Shown: positions 1-10,984, counted from the stretch's first letter. The stretch: DNA of 64,000 nucleotides from Bacillus sp. AZ43 (GCA_004570425.1 SPQJ01000013.1:1-64000); one strand, 5' to 3'. The notes: a model not told the origin generated them from the sequence alone. Numbers and translations: made by a program.

Positions 1-1010
1 CGGCCGGCGCGCTCGGCACCACCAGCCCGAACCCCGCCGTCGGCGCGGTGATCCTCGATCCCGCCGGCATCCCGGTGGGGGAGGGCGCCACCGCCCCGCC
101 CGGCGGCCCCCACGCGGAGATCGCCGCCCTCGCCCGCGCCGGCGACCGCGCCCGCGGGGGCACCGCCGTGGTCACCCTCGAGCCGTGCGCGCACACCGGG
201 CGCACCGGCCCGTGCGCCGACGCGCTGGTCGCGGCCGGTATCGCCCGCGTCGTCGTCGCCGTCCCCGAGCCCACCGAGCTGGCCGGCGGGGGAGCCGACC
301 GGCTCCGCGCGGCGGGCGTCGACGTCGAGCTCGGCGTCGAGCGGGAGCAGGCCGAGCAAAGCGCCCTCGCCGCCTGGCTGACGGGGGTCCGCGAGCAGCG
401 GCCGTACGTCGTGTGGAAGGTGGCCGCCACCCTCGACGGTCGCGTCGCCGCCGCGGACGGCACCAGCCGCTGGATCACCGGCGAGGCCGCACGCGCCGAG
501 GTGCACCGCCTCCGCGCCACCTGCGACGCCGTCGTCGTCGGCTCGGGCACCGCGCTGACCGACGACCCGCAGCTCACCGTCCGCGACGCGGAGGGTCGGA
601 ACCTCGACCGCCAGCCGCTGCGGGTGGTCGTCGACCGCCGCGGCCGGGTGCCGGGGGCGGCCCGGGTGCTCGACGGTGCCGCGCCGACGTTCGTGAGCCG
701 GGCGGCCGACCCGGCCGAGCTGCTCGCCCAGCTGTTCGAGCGCGACGTGCGGCGCGTGCTCCTCGAGGGTGGCCCGACGCTGGCCGCCGCGTTCCTGCGC
801 GCCGGGCTGGTCGACGAGGCCGTCGTCCACCTGGCGCCCACGCTGCTGGGGGCCGGACCCGCCCTGGTGGGCGACCTGGGAATTCCCACGATGGCCGCGG
901 CGCTGAGCCTGTCGGTCGTCGACGTCCTCCCGTTGGGTGGGGACGTGCAGATCCGCCTGCGCCCCACCCGGCACACTGGGGGACGGCAGCGCGTGGACGG
1001 AGGGAGCTGA
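1..1010 (+). CDS. ribD: Bifunctional pyrimidine deaminase/reductase RibD (5' partial)
   Basis: Second and third steps of riboflavin synthesis: deaminates diaminohydroxyphosphoribosylaminopyrimidine, then reduces its ribose. The coding frame is open from base 3, so the start lies upstream of the window. The deaminase half shows TSPNPAVGAV, the zinc-binding GGPHAEIAAL and PCAHTGRTGPC. The reductase half begins around VVWKVAATLDGR and carries the SRWITG segment. The stop precedes the ribE start by one base, and ribE's Shine-Dalgarno (GGAGGGAG) lies inside the last codons, so the two are cotranscribed. Only a few N-terminal residues seem missing. Any FMN riboswitch would lie outside the window. 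Confidence 0.95.
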   Translation, partial: AGALGTTSPNPAVGAVILDPAGIPVGEGATAPPGGPHAEIAALARAGDRARGGTAVVTLEPCAHTGRTGPCADALVAAGIARVVVAVPEPTELAGGGADRLRAAGVDVELGVEREQAEQSALAAWLTGVREQRPYVVWKVAATLDGRVAAADGTSRWITGEAARAEVHRLRATCDAVVVGSGTALTDDPQLTVRDAEGRNLDRQPLRVVVDRRGRVPGAARVLDGAAPTFVSRAADPAELLAQLFERDVRRVLLEGGPTLAAAFLRAGLVDEAVVHLAPTLLGAGPALVGDLGIPTMAAALSLSVVDVLPLGGDVQIRLRPTRHTGGRQRVDGGS

Positions 1011-1011
1011 G

Positions 1012-1634
1012 GTGTTCACCGGGATCGTCGAAGAGGTGGGCACCCTCGTCGTCCGCGAGGACCAGTCGGACTCCGCGGTGCTGCGCATCCGCGCCGCGCG
1101 CGTGCTCGAGGACGTCGCCCTGGGCGACTCCATCGCCGTCAACGGCGTCTGCCTCACCGTGACCGGCGTCGACGACGGCGTCTGGAGCACCGACGTGATG
1201 GCCGAGACGCTGCGGCGCAGCAGCCTCGGCGTCGTCGCCGCCGGTCAGCCGGTGAACCTCGAGCGCGCGGTCACCCCGCACACGCGGCTCGGCGGGCACA
1301 TGGTGCAGGGCCACGTCGACGGCGTCGGCCGCATCCTGGCCCGCACCGCGGGCGAGCACTGGGAGGTCGTGCGCATCGCGCTGCCGGCCGAGCTCGCCCG
1401 CTACGTCGTCGAGAAGGGCTCGATCGCCGTCGACGGCGTCTCGCTGACCGTCAGCGCCGTCAGCGACGTCCCGTCGGCGGACGCGCACCCGGACGCCGAG
1501 GCCTGGTTCGAGGTCAGCCTCATCCCCACCACCCTCCGCGTGACCACGCTCGGCGCGCGCGCCCCGGGGGAGCCCGTCAACCTGGAGGTCGACGTGATCG
1601 CCAAGTACGTCGAACGACTGCTCGGAGGCTCGCG

Positions 1635-1638
<4 letters not shown>
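1012..1638 (+). CDS. ribE: Riboflavin synthase alpha chain
   Basis: Dismutates two 6,7-dimethyl-8-ribityllumazine molecules to riboflavin, the last step of the pathway. The 208-residue protein has the classic two lumazine-binding barrels: it starts [10 protein letters not shown], has NGVCLTVT in the first repeat and the matching DGVSLTVS in the second, with [12 protein letters not shown] between them. The GTG at 1012 is chosen because FTGIVEEVG is the family N-terminus and GGAGGGAG sits just upstream. Its stop overlaps the ribBA start by four bases (GTGA), suggesting translational coupling. The name ribC is used for the same enzyme in some genomes. Confidence 0.95.
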
Positions 1639-3738
<2,100 letters not shown>

Positions 3739-3807
3739 AAGGACCCCCTCGCCCCCCGACTCTCGCTCCGCTCGGGCCGGGACCCTGCGAGGGGGCCGTT
3801 GCATCAC
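3739..3807 (+). repeat. 69-base stem-loop repeat, copy 1
   Basis: Begins immediately after the hisE stop with AAGGACCCC and ends GGCCGTTGCATCAC. CCCCCTCGC (3744-3752) pairs perfectly with GCGAGGGGG (3787-3795). A second copy lies at 46671-46738 with the same ends but different arm bases that still pair. It may act as a terminator or attenuator between hisE and hisG, although there is no U-tract. Function is inferred. Confidence 0.7.
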
Positions 3808-3826
3808 GTCACCTAGGAGATCTCGA

Positions 3827-4693
3827 GTGCTGCGCATCGCCGTGCCGAACAAGGGCGTCCTGAGCGAGCCCGCGGCCGAGATGCTCGCCGAGAGCGGCTA
3901 CCGCCAGCGGCGCAGCACCAAGGACCTCGCGGTCTACGACCCGGACAACGACACCGAGTTCTTCTACCTGCGCCCGCGGGACATCGCCGTCTACGTCGCC
4001 TCGGGCACGCTCGACGTCGGCATCACCGGCCGGGACATGCTGCTGGAGACCGCGCCGGCCGACGGCGAGGGCCCTTCGGCGGTCGAGGTCATGCCGCTGG
4101 GGTTCGGGCGGTCGTCGTTCCGGTTCGCCGCCCCGGTGGAGTCGGGCATCGACGGCGTGGAGCAGCTGGCCGGCAAGCGGATCGCCACGGCCTACCCGGT
4201 GCTCCTGCAGCGCTACCTCGGGGAGTCGGGGATCAAGGCCGACGTGGTGAAGCTGGACGGCGCCGTGGAGACCGCCTGCCGCCTGGGCGTCGCCGACGCG
4301 GTCTGCGACGTGGTGGAGACCGGCACGACGCTGCGCGCGGCGGGGCTGCGGATCATCGGTGAGCCGGTGCTCGCCAGCGAGGCGATCCTGGTCCGTCGCG
4401 AGGGCGCCGAGGAGATCCCCGCCGTCGCCCAGCTGCGTCGCCGGCTGCGCGGGGTCCTGGTGGCCCGCCAGTACGTGATGCTCGACTACGACTGCCCGAA
4501 CGACATCCTCGAGCGGGCCACCGCGGTCACGCCGGGGATCGAGGGGCCGACGGTCAGCCCCCTGCAGACACCCGGGTGGTCCGCGGTCCGCGCGATGGTC
4601 GCGAAGGCGGACACGAACCGGGTCATGGACGAGCTGTGGGAGCTCGGCGCGCGCGCCATCCTGGTCACGAGCATCCACGCGTCCCGCATCTGA
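3827..4693 (+). CDS. hisG: ATP phosphoribosyltransferase (long form)
   Basis: First, feedback-controlled step of histidine synthesis, joining ATP and PRPP. The 288-residue length marks the long, hexameric form with a C-terminal regulatory ACT-like domain, which does not need HisZ. Features: MLRIAVPNKG at the N-terminus, DVGITGRDML, the PRPP-binding DAVCDVVETGTTLRAAGL, and the C-terminal LVTSIHASRI. GTG 3827 is preceded by AGGAGA at 3814-3819. It is separated from hisE by the stem-loop repeat, so its expression may be partly independent of the rib operon. Confidence 0.96.
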   Translation: MLRIAVPNKGVLSEPAAEMLAESGYRQRRSTKDLAVYDPDNDTEFFYLRPRDIAVYVASGTLDVGITGRDMLLETAPADGEGPSAVEVMPLGFGRSSFRFAAPVESGIDGVEQLAGKRIATAYPVLLQRYLGESGIKADVVKLDGAVETACRLGVADAVCDVVETGTTLRAAGLRIIGEPVLASEAILVRREGAEEIPAVAQLRRRLRGVLVARQYVMLDYDCPNDILERATAVTPGIEGPTVSPLQTPGWSAVRAMVAKADTNRVMDELWELGARAILVTSIHASRI

Positions 4694-4704
4694 GGGGGAA
4701 GCCC

Positions 4705-5136
4705 ATGCGGCGGTCGTTCCTGTTCGCGCTCGCGCCGCTGGCGCTGCTGACCGCCTGCGCGGCCCCGCTCGAGGAGACCGACCCCGTGGACGAGCCCGCG
4801 CCGTCGGGTGACTACGCGCTCCGGCTCACCGTCGACCGGGGCGACGGCTCCGCCGCGGAGGAGTGGACCCTCTCCTGTCTGGGCGAGGTCGCGGGCAGCC
4901 ACCCCGACGCCGGTGCGGCCTGCACCCACCTGTCCGGCATAGAGGATCCGTTCGCGCCGGTGGAGGGCGTCTGCACCGAGCAGTACGGGGGGCCGCAGAC
5001 CGCGCACGTCACCGGCCGGTGGGCCGGGCAGCCGGTCGACCTCCAGCTCTCCCGCACCGACGGGTGCCAGATCGCCCGGTGGGACGCCATGGGTCCGCTG
5101 CTCCCGATCCCGGTCGGCGACCAGCCGGAGGACTGA
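4705..5136 (+). CDS. Subtilisin-inhibitor-like (SSI family) lipoprotein
   Basis: Predicted surface-anchored serine protease inhibitor. The 143-residue precursor has a signal peptide with lipobox LLTAC (lipid Cys18), an acidic linker, then an SSI-like domain: DYALRLTVDRGDG, a Cys pair around SHPDAGAACTHL and a second pair spanning CTEQY to DGCQIARW. The four-cysteine spacing and the G-W-x-G-x-P segment (GRWAGQPVD) match the SSI fold. The start follows hisG by 11 bases, with the ribosome site GAGGGGGA overlapping the hisG stop, so it is probably cotranscribed. SSI proteins are usually freely secreted; a lipid anchor is less common. Inhibitory activity is inferred. Confidence 0.75.
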   Translation: MRRSFLFALAPLALLTACAAPLEETDPVDEPAPSGDYALRLTVDRGDGSAAEEWTLSCLGEVAGSHPDAGAACTHLSGIEDPFAPVEGVCTEQYGGPQTAHVTGRWAGQPVDLQLSRTDGCQIARWDAMGPLLPIPVGDQPED

Positions 5137-5177
5137 GCCCGCCGCGGAGCCCCTGCGGGCGCCGCGGCGACGGCTCA
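5134..5177. terminator. Bidirectional terminator hairpin containing both stop codons
   Basis: TGAGCC (5134-5139) and CGCCGCGG (5140-5147) pair with CCGCGGCG (5162-5169) and GGCTCA (5172-5177), with a two-base interruption. The outer stem contains the stop codon of the SSI-like gene on the plus strand and that of the DUF2877 gene on the minus strand. No U-tract is present, as is often so in actinobacteria. Confidence 0.65.
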
Positions 5178-6182
5178 GCGCGGGCGGGTGGTGCGCTCGA
5201 CCAGGTCGATGGCGGTGGAGAGCCCCAGGGCCATCGCCCGGCCGCTGGTGGAGCCGGTGGAGAGCAGCCGGTCCACCGCCGGGGCGAGCGGCCGCTCGCC
5301 GACCAGTCCGTGGAGCACGGCGGCGTACTCGGCGCTGACCCGGCCGCAGGCGGCGTGCCGGAGCAGCGCGCGGGACAGCTCGGTGGTCCGGCCGGCCGCC
5401 AGGGAGTAGACGCCGGCGGCGAACCGCTCGGCCGCCGGGTGCCCGAGGAGCACCAGGCCGGCCATCGTGCCGGCCATGACGTCGTCGCCGGCCGGGGTGA
5501 GGCCCGGGCCGAGCCCGATCAGCCGGGTCGCGGTGCGCAGGGCGGCGTCGAGGTCGGCGCGGCGGACGGCGCCCCGGAGGGCGGCGAGGGGACCGCCGGG
5601 ACCGACCGGCAGACCCGGCAGGGTGAAGGCGCTGTGCGGCACGCCCTCGCCGTAGAGGGCGTTGCGGAGCTGCCGCACGCCCTCGGGGAGGAGCGCAGGG
5701 CGCAGGCTCGGCAGCTTGGGACGGGGGTTCCACCAGGCGGCGGCGCTGACGGCGAGGTCGCCGACGACGATGCGGCCGCCACCGACCTGGGCCGGCGCGC
5801 CCGCGGGCACGGCGACCAGGGGACGCCCGTTGCTGGGGCGGAAGAGGACGCAGCCCAGCGGGAGCCGGGCGGCGTCGCTGGTCATCACGCCGACGACGTC
5901 GCCACCGCGCTCGCCGGGCACGTGCAGGTAGACGGCCGCGGGGAGGCTCACGAGGACGCGCGCCTGCCGGACCGGGCCGCGCAGCAGCTCGGTCACGCCC
6001 GTGCTGGCCGAGGCGGGGACGGCGGTCGCCGCGCGCGCCGGCCGTGCCGTGCGTACCGTTGCCTGTGCCGACTCGCGCGGCAGCGGGATGGTGGGGAGTC
6101 CGGCGCGCGCGGCGCGGCCGCGCTCCGACGCCTCCGTGTGCCGGGACGTGCCCGGAGCGGTGGTGTGGTCGATGGTGCGCAT
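5175..6182 (-). CDS. DUF2877 (AllH-like) protein
   Basis: 335 residues; the conserved part starts near residue 60 and has the DUF2877 hallmark LIGLGPGLTPAGDD at residues 221-234, followed by a second conserved helix region. In Enterobacteria the DUF2877 protein AllH (YlbF) belongs to the AllFGH oxamate carbamoyltransferase of allantoin degradation. Divergent transcription from a PucR-type regulator here fits a role in purine or ureide nitrogen use, but no fdrA/allF or allG neighbour is visible. The N-terminal 60 residues are Ala/Arg-rich and poorly constrained, so the start could be internal (GTG 5996 is one option). Confidence 0.7.
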   Translation of the reverse strand: MRTIDHTTAPGTSRHTEASERGRAARAGLPTIPLPRESAQATVRTARPARAATAVPASASTGVTELLRGPVRQARVLVSLPAAVYLHVPGERGGDVVGVMTSDAARLPLGCVLFRPSNGRPLVAVPAGAPAQVGGGRIVVGDLAVSAAAWWNPRPKLPSLRPALLPEGVRQLRNALYGEGVPHSAFTLPGLPVGPGGPLAALRGAVRRADLDAALRTATRLIGLGPGLTPAGDDVMAGTMAGLVLLGHPAAERFAAGVYSLAAGRTTELSRALLRHAACGRVSAEYAAVLHGLVGERPLAPAVDRLLSTGSTSGRAMALGLSTAIDLVERTTRPR

Positions 6183-6294
6183 GGCGACCCTTCGGCGGAG
6201 GGACGACGGGAGGCGCCCATACCCCCCGCCGGTCCGGTCCAGAGGCCCTTCGCGGGGGTCGGAGGGGGGTCGCTGCGGAGGTGCGGCGACCGCC

Positions 6295-6300
6295 TACGAT
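6295..6300 (+). promoter_or_regulatory. Candidate -10 element for pucR
   Basis: TACGAT, followed six bases later by GTG at 6307 in a two-codon frame ending TGA. If transcription starts at 6307, pucR has a leader of about 147 bases. It lies in the 271-base divergent region with the DUF2877 gene (6183-6453), where I recognise no other motif. Confidence 0.35.
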
Positions 6301-6453
6301 CCAGCGGTGGGGTGAACCGGGCCTCGAACCTATTCGGCGCGTCGCACGCCCTCTTATGGCGGAAGTCGCCAAGAATGGACCCCCGCGTCCAGGGAGTCCT
6401 GACATGCTCGTGCGGTGTGGCAACCTGGACCGCGACAAGAGGGGGACTGTGTC

Positions 6454-8400
6454 GTGACCCAGGGTGATGCTTCCATGGTGGCGTCAACGCACCGTGAAGG
6501 CTCGCTGCCTTTCCGGCGTAATTGGGCTGTCGACGAGTCGCGGGTGGAGGCGCCCCGCGACGACCGCTCCAGCTGGCGCGAGCGGATGGGGCTGACCATC
6601 GAGGAGGCGCTCCGGCTTCCCGGTCTCCGCGGCGCCCAGCTGGCCGCCGGTGGGGCGGGGCTGGGGCGCGTCGTGCGGCACATGGTCGTCGACGACCCGG
6701 CCGACCCGCTGGCCGCGGCCGGTCCGGACGTGCTGGTGGTCCTGGGCGCACGGCTGCCCCCCGCCGACGCCGCCAACTGCCGCGCCCTCGTCGAGCGGCT
6801 GGAGTCGATGGGCACGGCCGCGCTCGCCTTCCGCCGGACCGACGGCCCTCCGCCGATCCCCGCCGAGGTGCTCGCCGAGGCCGACCGGCGCGGTCTGCCG
6901 GTCCTCGCGCTCCCCTCGGGCATCCGGCTCGACGAGCTCGTGTCGGAGGTCCTCGGGGCCGTCGTCACCAAGCAGGGGCAGGCCCTGGCGCTCACCTCGC
7001 GCATGGACGACGAGTTCATGGAGGTGGCGCTCACCGGCGGCGGGCTCGCCGAGGTCACCCAGCGGCTCGCGGTCATGCTCGAGGGGACGGCGGTGCTCGG
7101 GCTGGGGCCGGACCGCGAGGTGGTCACCAGCGCCGGCCCGCGCGAGGACGTCGCGGAGATCAGCGACTGGCTGTGGCTGCTCGACGCCGCCGCGGACGAC
7201 GCGCTGGCCGAGCTGACGCCGTCCCGCCGGCTCTCCGGTGTCCGTGCCGACCAGACCGTGGTGACGCCGGCCGACGTGCTGGCCGACGCGGACCTGAGCC
7301 CGGCCGACGGCATCCTGCTGGTCCCCGGCCACCACGAGCTCCCCGGCGGGGTGGGGGAGTACGCCGTCGCGCCGATCATGGCCGGCGACCAGCGGCACGG
7401 CTGGCTGGTCGCGGTGCACCGGACCGGCGCGATGATGCTGGGCGCCGGCGGTGTCCTCGAGCGCGCCGCCGTCATCGCCGCGCTGTCGGTGATCCGGCTG
7501 CAGGCGGTCCACTCCGTGGAGCTGCGGTTCCAGGGCGACCTGGTCCGCCGGCTGGTCGGCGGGTCGGTCGGCCACACCGAGCGGACCCTGGCCTACACCC
7601 GGTCCTTCGGCTGGCGCCTCGACGGTCCGGTGGCGGTGCTCGTCACGGCCACCGAGACCGTGGCGGACGCCGCGGCCGACCCCACCCGCGCCCTCGACGT
7701 CCTCGACCGGCTCGCCGACGGCTGGCGCGCCGCACTCGAGCCGGAGGTGGCCGGTGCGGCCGTCGCCGGCCTGGCCACCGAGATCGTCACCCTCCTGCCG
7801 CTGGACGGCCGGACGCCCGAGGAGCTCTCGGCGCTCGTCTCCGCGGTGACCTCGCGGGTCAACGGACGGCTGCGGCGGGTGGGACGCCTGCTGGGCACCG
7901 GGATCGGCCGCCCGGCCGACTCGCTCTCCGCGCTGGCCGAGGCCCACCGGCAGGCCCAGCGGGCGCTCGGCGTCGGCCAGGAGATCCACGGGGCGTCGTC
8001 GGTCACCCACTTCGACCAGCTCGGCGTCTTCCGCCTGCTGTCCCTGATCCCCGACAGCACGGAGCTGCGCACCTACGTCGACGAGGTCCTCGGCCCCCTG
8101 GCCGACGCCGTGGACGCCGACTCCGCCGACCTGCGCGAGACGCTGCGGGTGCTGCTCGAGACCAACCTCAACGTGGCCGAGTCCGCGCGGCGGCTGCACT
8201 TCCACTACAACACGATGCGCTACCGGATCGGCAAGCTCGAGCGGCTGCTCGGGCCGTTCACCACCGATCCCACCCTGCGCCTGAACCTGCTCCTGGCGCT
8301 GCACGCCGCGCGGATGCGCGGGCTGGACCAGCCGCACCGGCCCCCGCTGGAGGCCGGCATGTCCGTGCCGCAGGACGACGGGCTCGACGCGCTGCTCTGA
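6454..8400 (+). CDS. PucR-family transcriptional regulator
   Basis: 648-residue regulator of the PucR/CdaR class. It has an N-terminal PucR (purine-catabolism) domain starting about residue 40 (GLTIEEALRLPGLRGAQL), a central GGDEF-like region and a C-terminal HTH_30 domain, LNVAESARRLHFHYNTMRYR, with downstream GKLERLLG. Start GTG 6454 is favoured by GAGGGGGA seven bases upstream; ATG 6475 is an alternative. The divergent DUF2877 gene suggests control of purine or ureide degradation, as for Bacillus PucR. Effector and targets are not visible in sequence. Confidence 0.85.
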   Translation: MTQGDASMVASTHREGSLPFRRNWAVDESRVEAPRDDRSSWRERMGLTIEEALRLPGLRGAQLAAGGAGLGRVVRHMVVDDPADPLAAAGPDVLVVLGARLPPADAANCRALVERLESMGTAALAFRRTDGPPPIPAEVLAEADRRGLPVLALPSGIRLDELVSEVLGAVVTKQGQALALTSRMDDEFMEVALTGGGLAEVTQRLAVMLEGTAVLGLGPDREVVTSAGPREDVAEISDWLWLLDAAADDALAELTPSRRLSGVRADQTVVTPADVLADADLSPADGILLVPGHHELPGGVGEYAVAPIMAGDQRHGWLVAVHRTGAMMLGAGGVLERAAVIAALSVIRLQAVHSVELRFQGDLVRRLVGGSVGHTERTLAYTRSFGWRLDGPVAVLVTATETVADAAADPTRALDVLDRLADGWRAALEPEVAGAAVAGLATEIVTLLPLDGRTPEELSALVSAVTSRVNGRLRRVGRLLGTGIGRPADSLSALAEAHRQAQRALGVGQEIHGASSVTHFDQLGVFRLLSLIPDSTELRTYVDEVLGPLADAVDADSADLRETLRVLLETNLNVAESARRLHFHYNTMRYRIGKLERLLGPFTTDPTLRLNLLLALHAARMRGLDQPHRPPLEAGMSVPQDDGLDALL

Positions 8401-8437
8401 CCGCGGCAGCCGGACCCCCCGCGCGGCGGAGCGGGTT

Positions 8438-8451
8438 CCCCCGCGCGGGGG
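8438..8451 (+). terminator. GC-rich palindrome after pucR
   Basis: CCCCCGCGCGGGGG is a perfect 14-base palindrome 37 bases past the pucR stop, with a partial copy of the same run (CCCCCCGCGCGG) about 20 bases earlier. A terminator is likely but there is no U-tract. Confidence 0.45.
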
Positions 8452-8525
8452 AGCACCGACGCCGTGCCGGTGCGAAGGCTGGACGGGCACCCGGGACAGG
8501 CCCGGGCCGTCCTCCGGAGGTCCCC

Positions 8526-9722
8526 GTGACCGTCGTCCACGACCACCCCGCGGCCGTCGCCCGCACACCGGCCGCCCGTCTCGACCGGCTGCTGGCCGCC
8601 GGCGCCGTCTGGAGCGGCCTGCACCTGCTGATCGCGCTGCGCTGGCTCCTCGACCCGGCGGCCCGGCCGGCCTTCCAGGACGGCGACGACTACGGGCTGG
8701 CCTCGCTCCTGCCCCCGGTCGTCCTGGCCTGGTCGCTGCTCGGGCTCGCGGCCACCGGCCTCGTCCTGGCCCTCGTCGCCCGCCGGCACCGGCCGTCGAC
8801 CGGCCTGCTGGTCGGGGTCGCCGCCGAGGCGGTCCTGCTCGCCGCGCTCGCCTCGGACCTCGGTGTCCTCTCCCTCCTGGGGTACGCCTGCGCGGTCCTC
8901 GGCCCGGCGGCCTTCCTGGCCGTGCTGGTCGTCGGAGGCGTCCGCGACCGGCGGGCGCGCCCGTGGCTGCTGGCCGCCACCGCGGTGGTGGTCGCCGGAG
9001 CGCTCGCCGGGCTCCTCCGGCCGCGCACGCTGGCCGAGCTCGGCGGGGACCTCGCCGCCGGTCTCGGCCGCAACGGGCTGCCCCCGCTCCACCTGGCGCT
9101 GCTGCTCGGTGGCGCGGCCCTGTGGGCCGTCGTGGCGGTTCTCCTCCGTCGTGCGGCGACGGCCCGCTGCGCCGTCTGCGGTCGGCCCGGACCCCGGTGG
9201 ACGGAGCCGGACGCCGCACTGCGGTGGGGGCGCATCGCGACCTGGATCGCCGCCGCCGGACCGCTGCCCTACGCCCTCCTGCGCGCCACCTGGGCCACCC
9301 CGTGGCCGCTGGGTCTGCCGGCGGGCGAGGCGCTGGAGCCGGCCACGCGCCTGTTCGGCCTGGCCCTCGGCGCGGCCGCCCTCGGCGGGGCCGTGCTCAC
9401 GGTGGGCCTGGTCCGCCCGTGGGGCGAGGTGTGGCCGCGCTGGGTCCCCGGCCTGCGCGGCCGGCCGGTGCCCGTGCGGGTGCCGGTCGTCGCCGGCGGC
9501 CTCGTCGCCGTCGTCCTGCTGGCGGCCACGCCCGGCGTCCTGGGCCACGGGTTCTCGGGCCTGGCGGGCGGCGAGCCCGAGCGGGCGGCGTTCCTCCTGG
9601 TCTTCCCGACCCTTCCCTGGGGGCTGGCGCTGGCTGCCGCGGTCACCGCCTACGCCTACCGGCGCCGGGGGGTCTGCCGCACCTGCGGGCAGGGACGGCC
9701 CGCCGTTCCGGTCCGTCCGTAG
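8526..9722 (+). CDS. Polytopic membrane protein with two CxxC knuckles
   Basis: 398 residues with roughly eight to ten hydrophobic segments. No recognised family. Two cysteine pairs face the same side by position: CAVCGRPGP in a mid-protein loop and CRTCGQGRP near the C-terminus, which could form a zinc or redox site. Start GTG 8526 follows GGAGG (8516-8520) at five bases. It lies between pucR and a two-component system in the same direction; the gap to the kinase is 26 bases, but the kinase appears to have its own leaderless start. Function unknown. Confidence 0.7.
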   Translation: MTVVHDHPAAVARTPAARLDRLLAAGAVWSGLHLLIALRWLLDPAARPAFQDGDDYGLASLLPPVVLAWSLLGLAATGLVLALVARRHRPSTGLLVGVAAEAVLLAALASDLGVLSLLGYACAVLGPAAFLAVLVVGGVRDRRARPWLLAATAVVVAGALAGLLRPRTLAELGGDLAAGLGRNGLPPLHLALLLGGAALWAVVAVLLRRAATARCAVCGRPGPRWTEPDAALRWGRIATWIAAAGPLPYALLRATWATPWPLGLPAGEALEPATRLFGLALGAAALGGAVLTVGLVRPWGEVWPRWVPGLRGRPVPVRVPVVAGGLVAVVLLAATPGVLGHGFSGLAGGEPERAAFLLVFPTLPWGLALAAAVTAYAYRRRGVCRTCGQGRPAVPVRP

Positions 9723-9748
9723 CCGGCCGGCGCTGCTTGGATGGGCCT

Positions 9749-10984
9749 GTGGTGGCGAGAGCGGCGGCACCGGCGGTGAGGCGATCACTGCACCGGTGGG
9801 TGTACCTGCTGCTGGGCGGGGCGATCGGGCTGGCGGTGGGCCTGGTCTTCGCCTGGCCCGTGCAGCTGCTCGCCGCCACGGGGATGCCCCTGGGCCTGGT
9901 CGCGGTCGTCGGCGTGGTGGTCCTGGTGGCGCCGGTCGCGGCAGTCGGGACCGTCGCCGAGGTCCGGTCGATCGAGGGCGTCGCGGTGAGCGCGCTGCTG
10001 ACCGGACGGCCCGAGGAGCGGCCGGGGCCCGCCACGACGCCGCGCCAGCGGCTCCGCACCGCGATGCTCCTGGTGCTGCACGTGGCCGCCGGCGCCCTCG
10101 CCGGTGCCGGCCTGGTCATCGGGGTACCCGTCGCGGCCCTGGTGGCTGCCGGCCGGGAGGCGACCGACGGCTCCCCGCTGCTGGGCGTGGCGCTGTCCGA
10201 TGCCCGGCCGATCCGGCTCGCCGTGGCGACGGGACTGGTGGTGGTCTGCCTCGTCGGCGGGGAGCTGCTCGGCCGGGCCACGGCCGTGCTCGCGCCCCGG
10301 TTGCTGGCCGGGTCGCCGGCCGACCGGCTGGCCGCGGCGGAGGCGTCGGTGTCGCTGCTCAGCGGGCGCGACCGGCTGGCCCGGGAGCTGCACGACAGCG
10401 TCGGGCACGCGCTGAGCCTGGCCAGCGTCCAGGCCGGAGCGGCCCGCCGCCTGCTCTCCCGCGACCCGGATGCCGCCGAGGCGGCGATCCGGGCGACCGA
10501 GCACGCCACCCGCCGCGCGCTGGTCGACCTCGACCACGTGCTCGGCCTGCTGCGGGAGGAGGGACGCCCCGGCGACGTCGCGCCGGCGCCGGACCTCGGC
10601 GACCTCGACGAGCTGGTCGGGACCGCTCGGGCGGCTGGGACCGACGTCGAGGCGGTCGTGGCGGGCCCGATCGCGGGTCTGCCGGCGCTCGTCTCCCGCG
10701 AGGCCTACCGCATCGTCCAGGAAGGACTCACCAACGTGCTCCGCCATGCACCCGGCTCGGCATGCCGGCTGACCGTCGACGCGACCGGCGACGCGCTGGA
10801 GCTCCGGCTGGTCAACGTCGTCCCAGGCTCCGGGGCGGCCGCGCCCGGTGGCGGGCGAGGGCTGGTCGGCGTCCGGGAGCGGGTCCGCGACCTCCGGGGC
10901 ACCGTGCGGTCCGGCGCCGACGACGACGGCAGGTGGGAACTGGTGGTGCGGCTGCCGGTGCACGCCCGCGGGGCGGCCCGGTGA
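9749..10984 (+). CDS. NarL-type sensor histidine kinase
   Basis: 411-residue membrane histidine kinase. About four transmembrane helices lie in residues 15-175 with little extracytoplasmic sequence. The dimerisation/phosphoacceptor domain (HisKA_3) is RDRLARELHDSVGHALS with phospho-His215; the ATPase domain shows the N-box IVQEGLTNVLRHA and the G-box GRGLVGVRERV. It overlaps the response regulator start by four bases. GTG 9749 is chosen because TTGGAT sits at -12 to -7, the spacing of many leaderless starts here; GTG 9752 is an alternative. The signal is unknown; intramembrane sensing is plausible. Confidence 0.88.
   Translation: MVARAAAPAVRRSLHRWVYLLLGGAIGLAVGLVFAWPVQLLAATGMPLGLVAVVGVVVLVAPVAAVGTVAEVRSIEGVAVSALLTGRPEERPGPATTPRQRLRTAMLLVLHVAAGALAGAGLVIGVPVAALVAAGREATDGSPLLGVALSDARPIRLAVATGLVVVCLVGGELLGRATAVLAPRLLAGSPADRLAAAEASVSLLSGRDRLARELHDSVGHALSLASVQAGAARRLLSRDPDAAEAAIRATEHATRRALVDLDHVLGLLREEGRPGDVAPAPDLGDLDELVGTARAAGTDVEAVVAGPIAGLPALVSREAYRIVQEGLTNVLRHAPGSACRLTVDATGDALELRLVNVVPGSGAAAPGGGRGLVGVRERVRDLRGTVRSGADDDGRWELVVRLPVHARGAAR

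Noticed and set aside
1-1010. FMN (RFN) riboswitch before ribD
   Set aside because: The ribD start and leader lie outside the window, so presence or absence cannot be judged.
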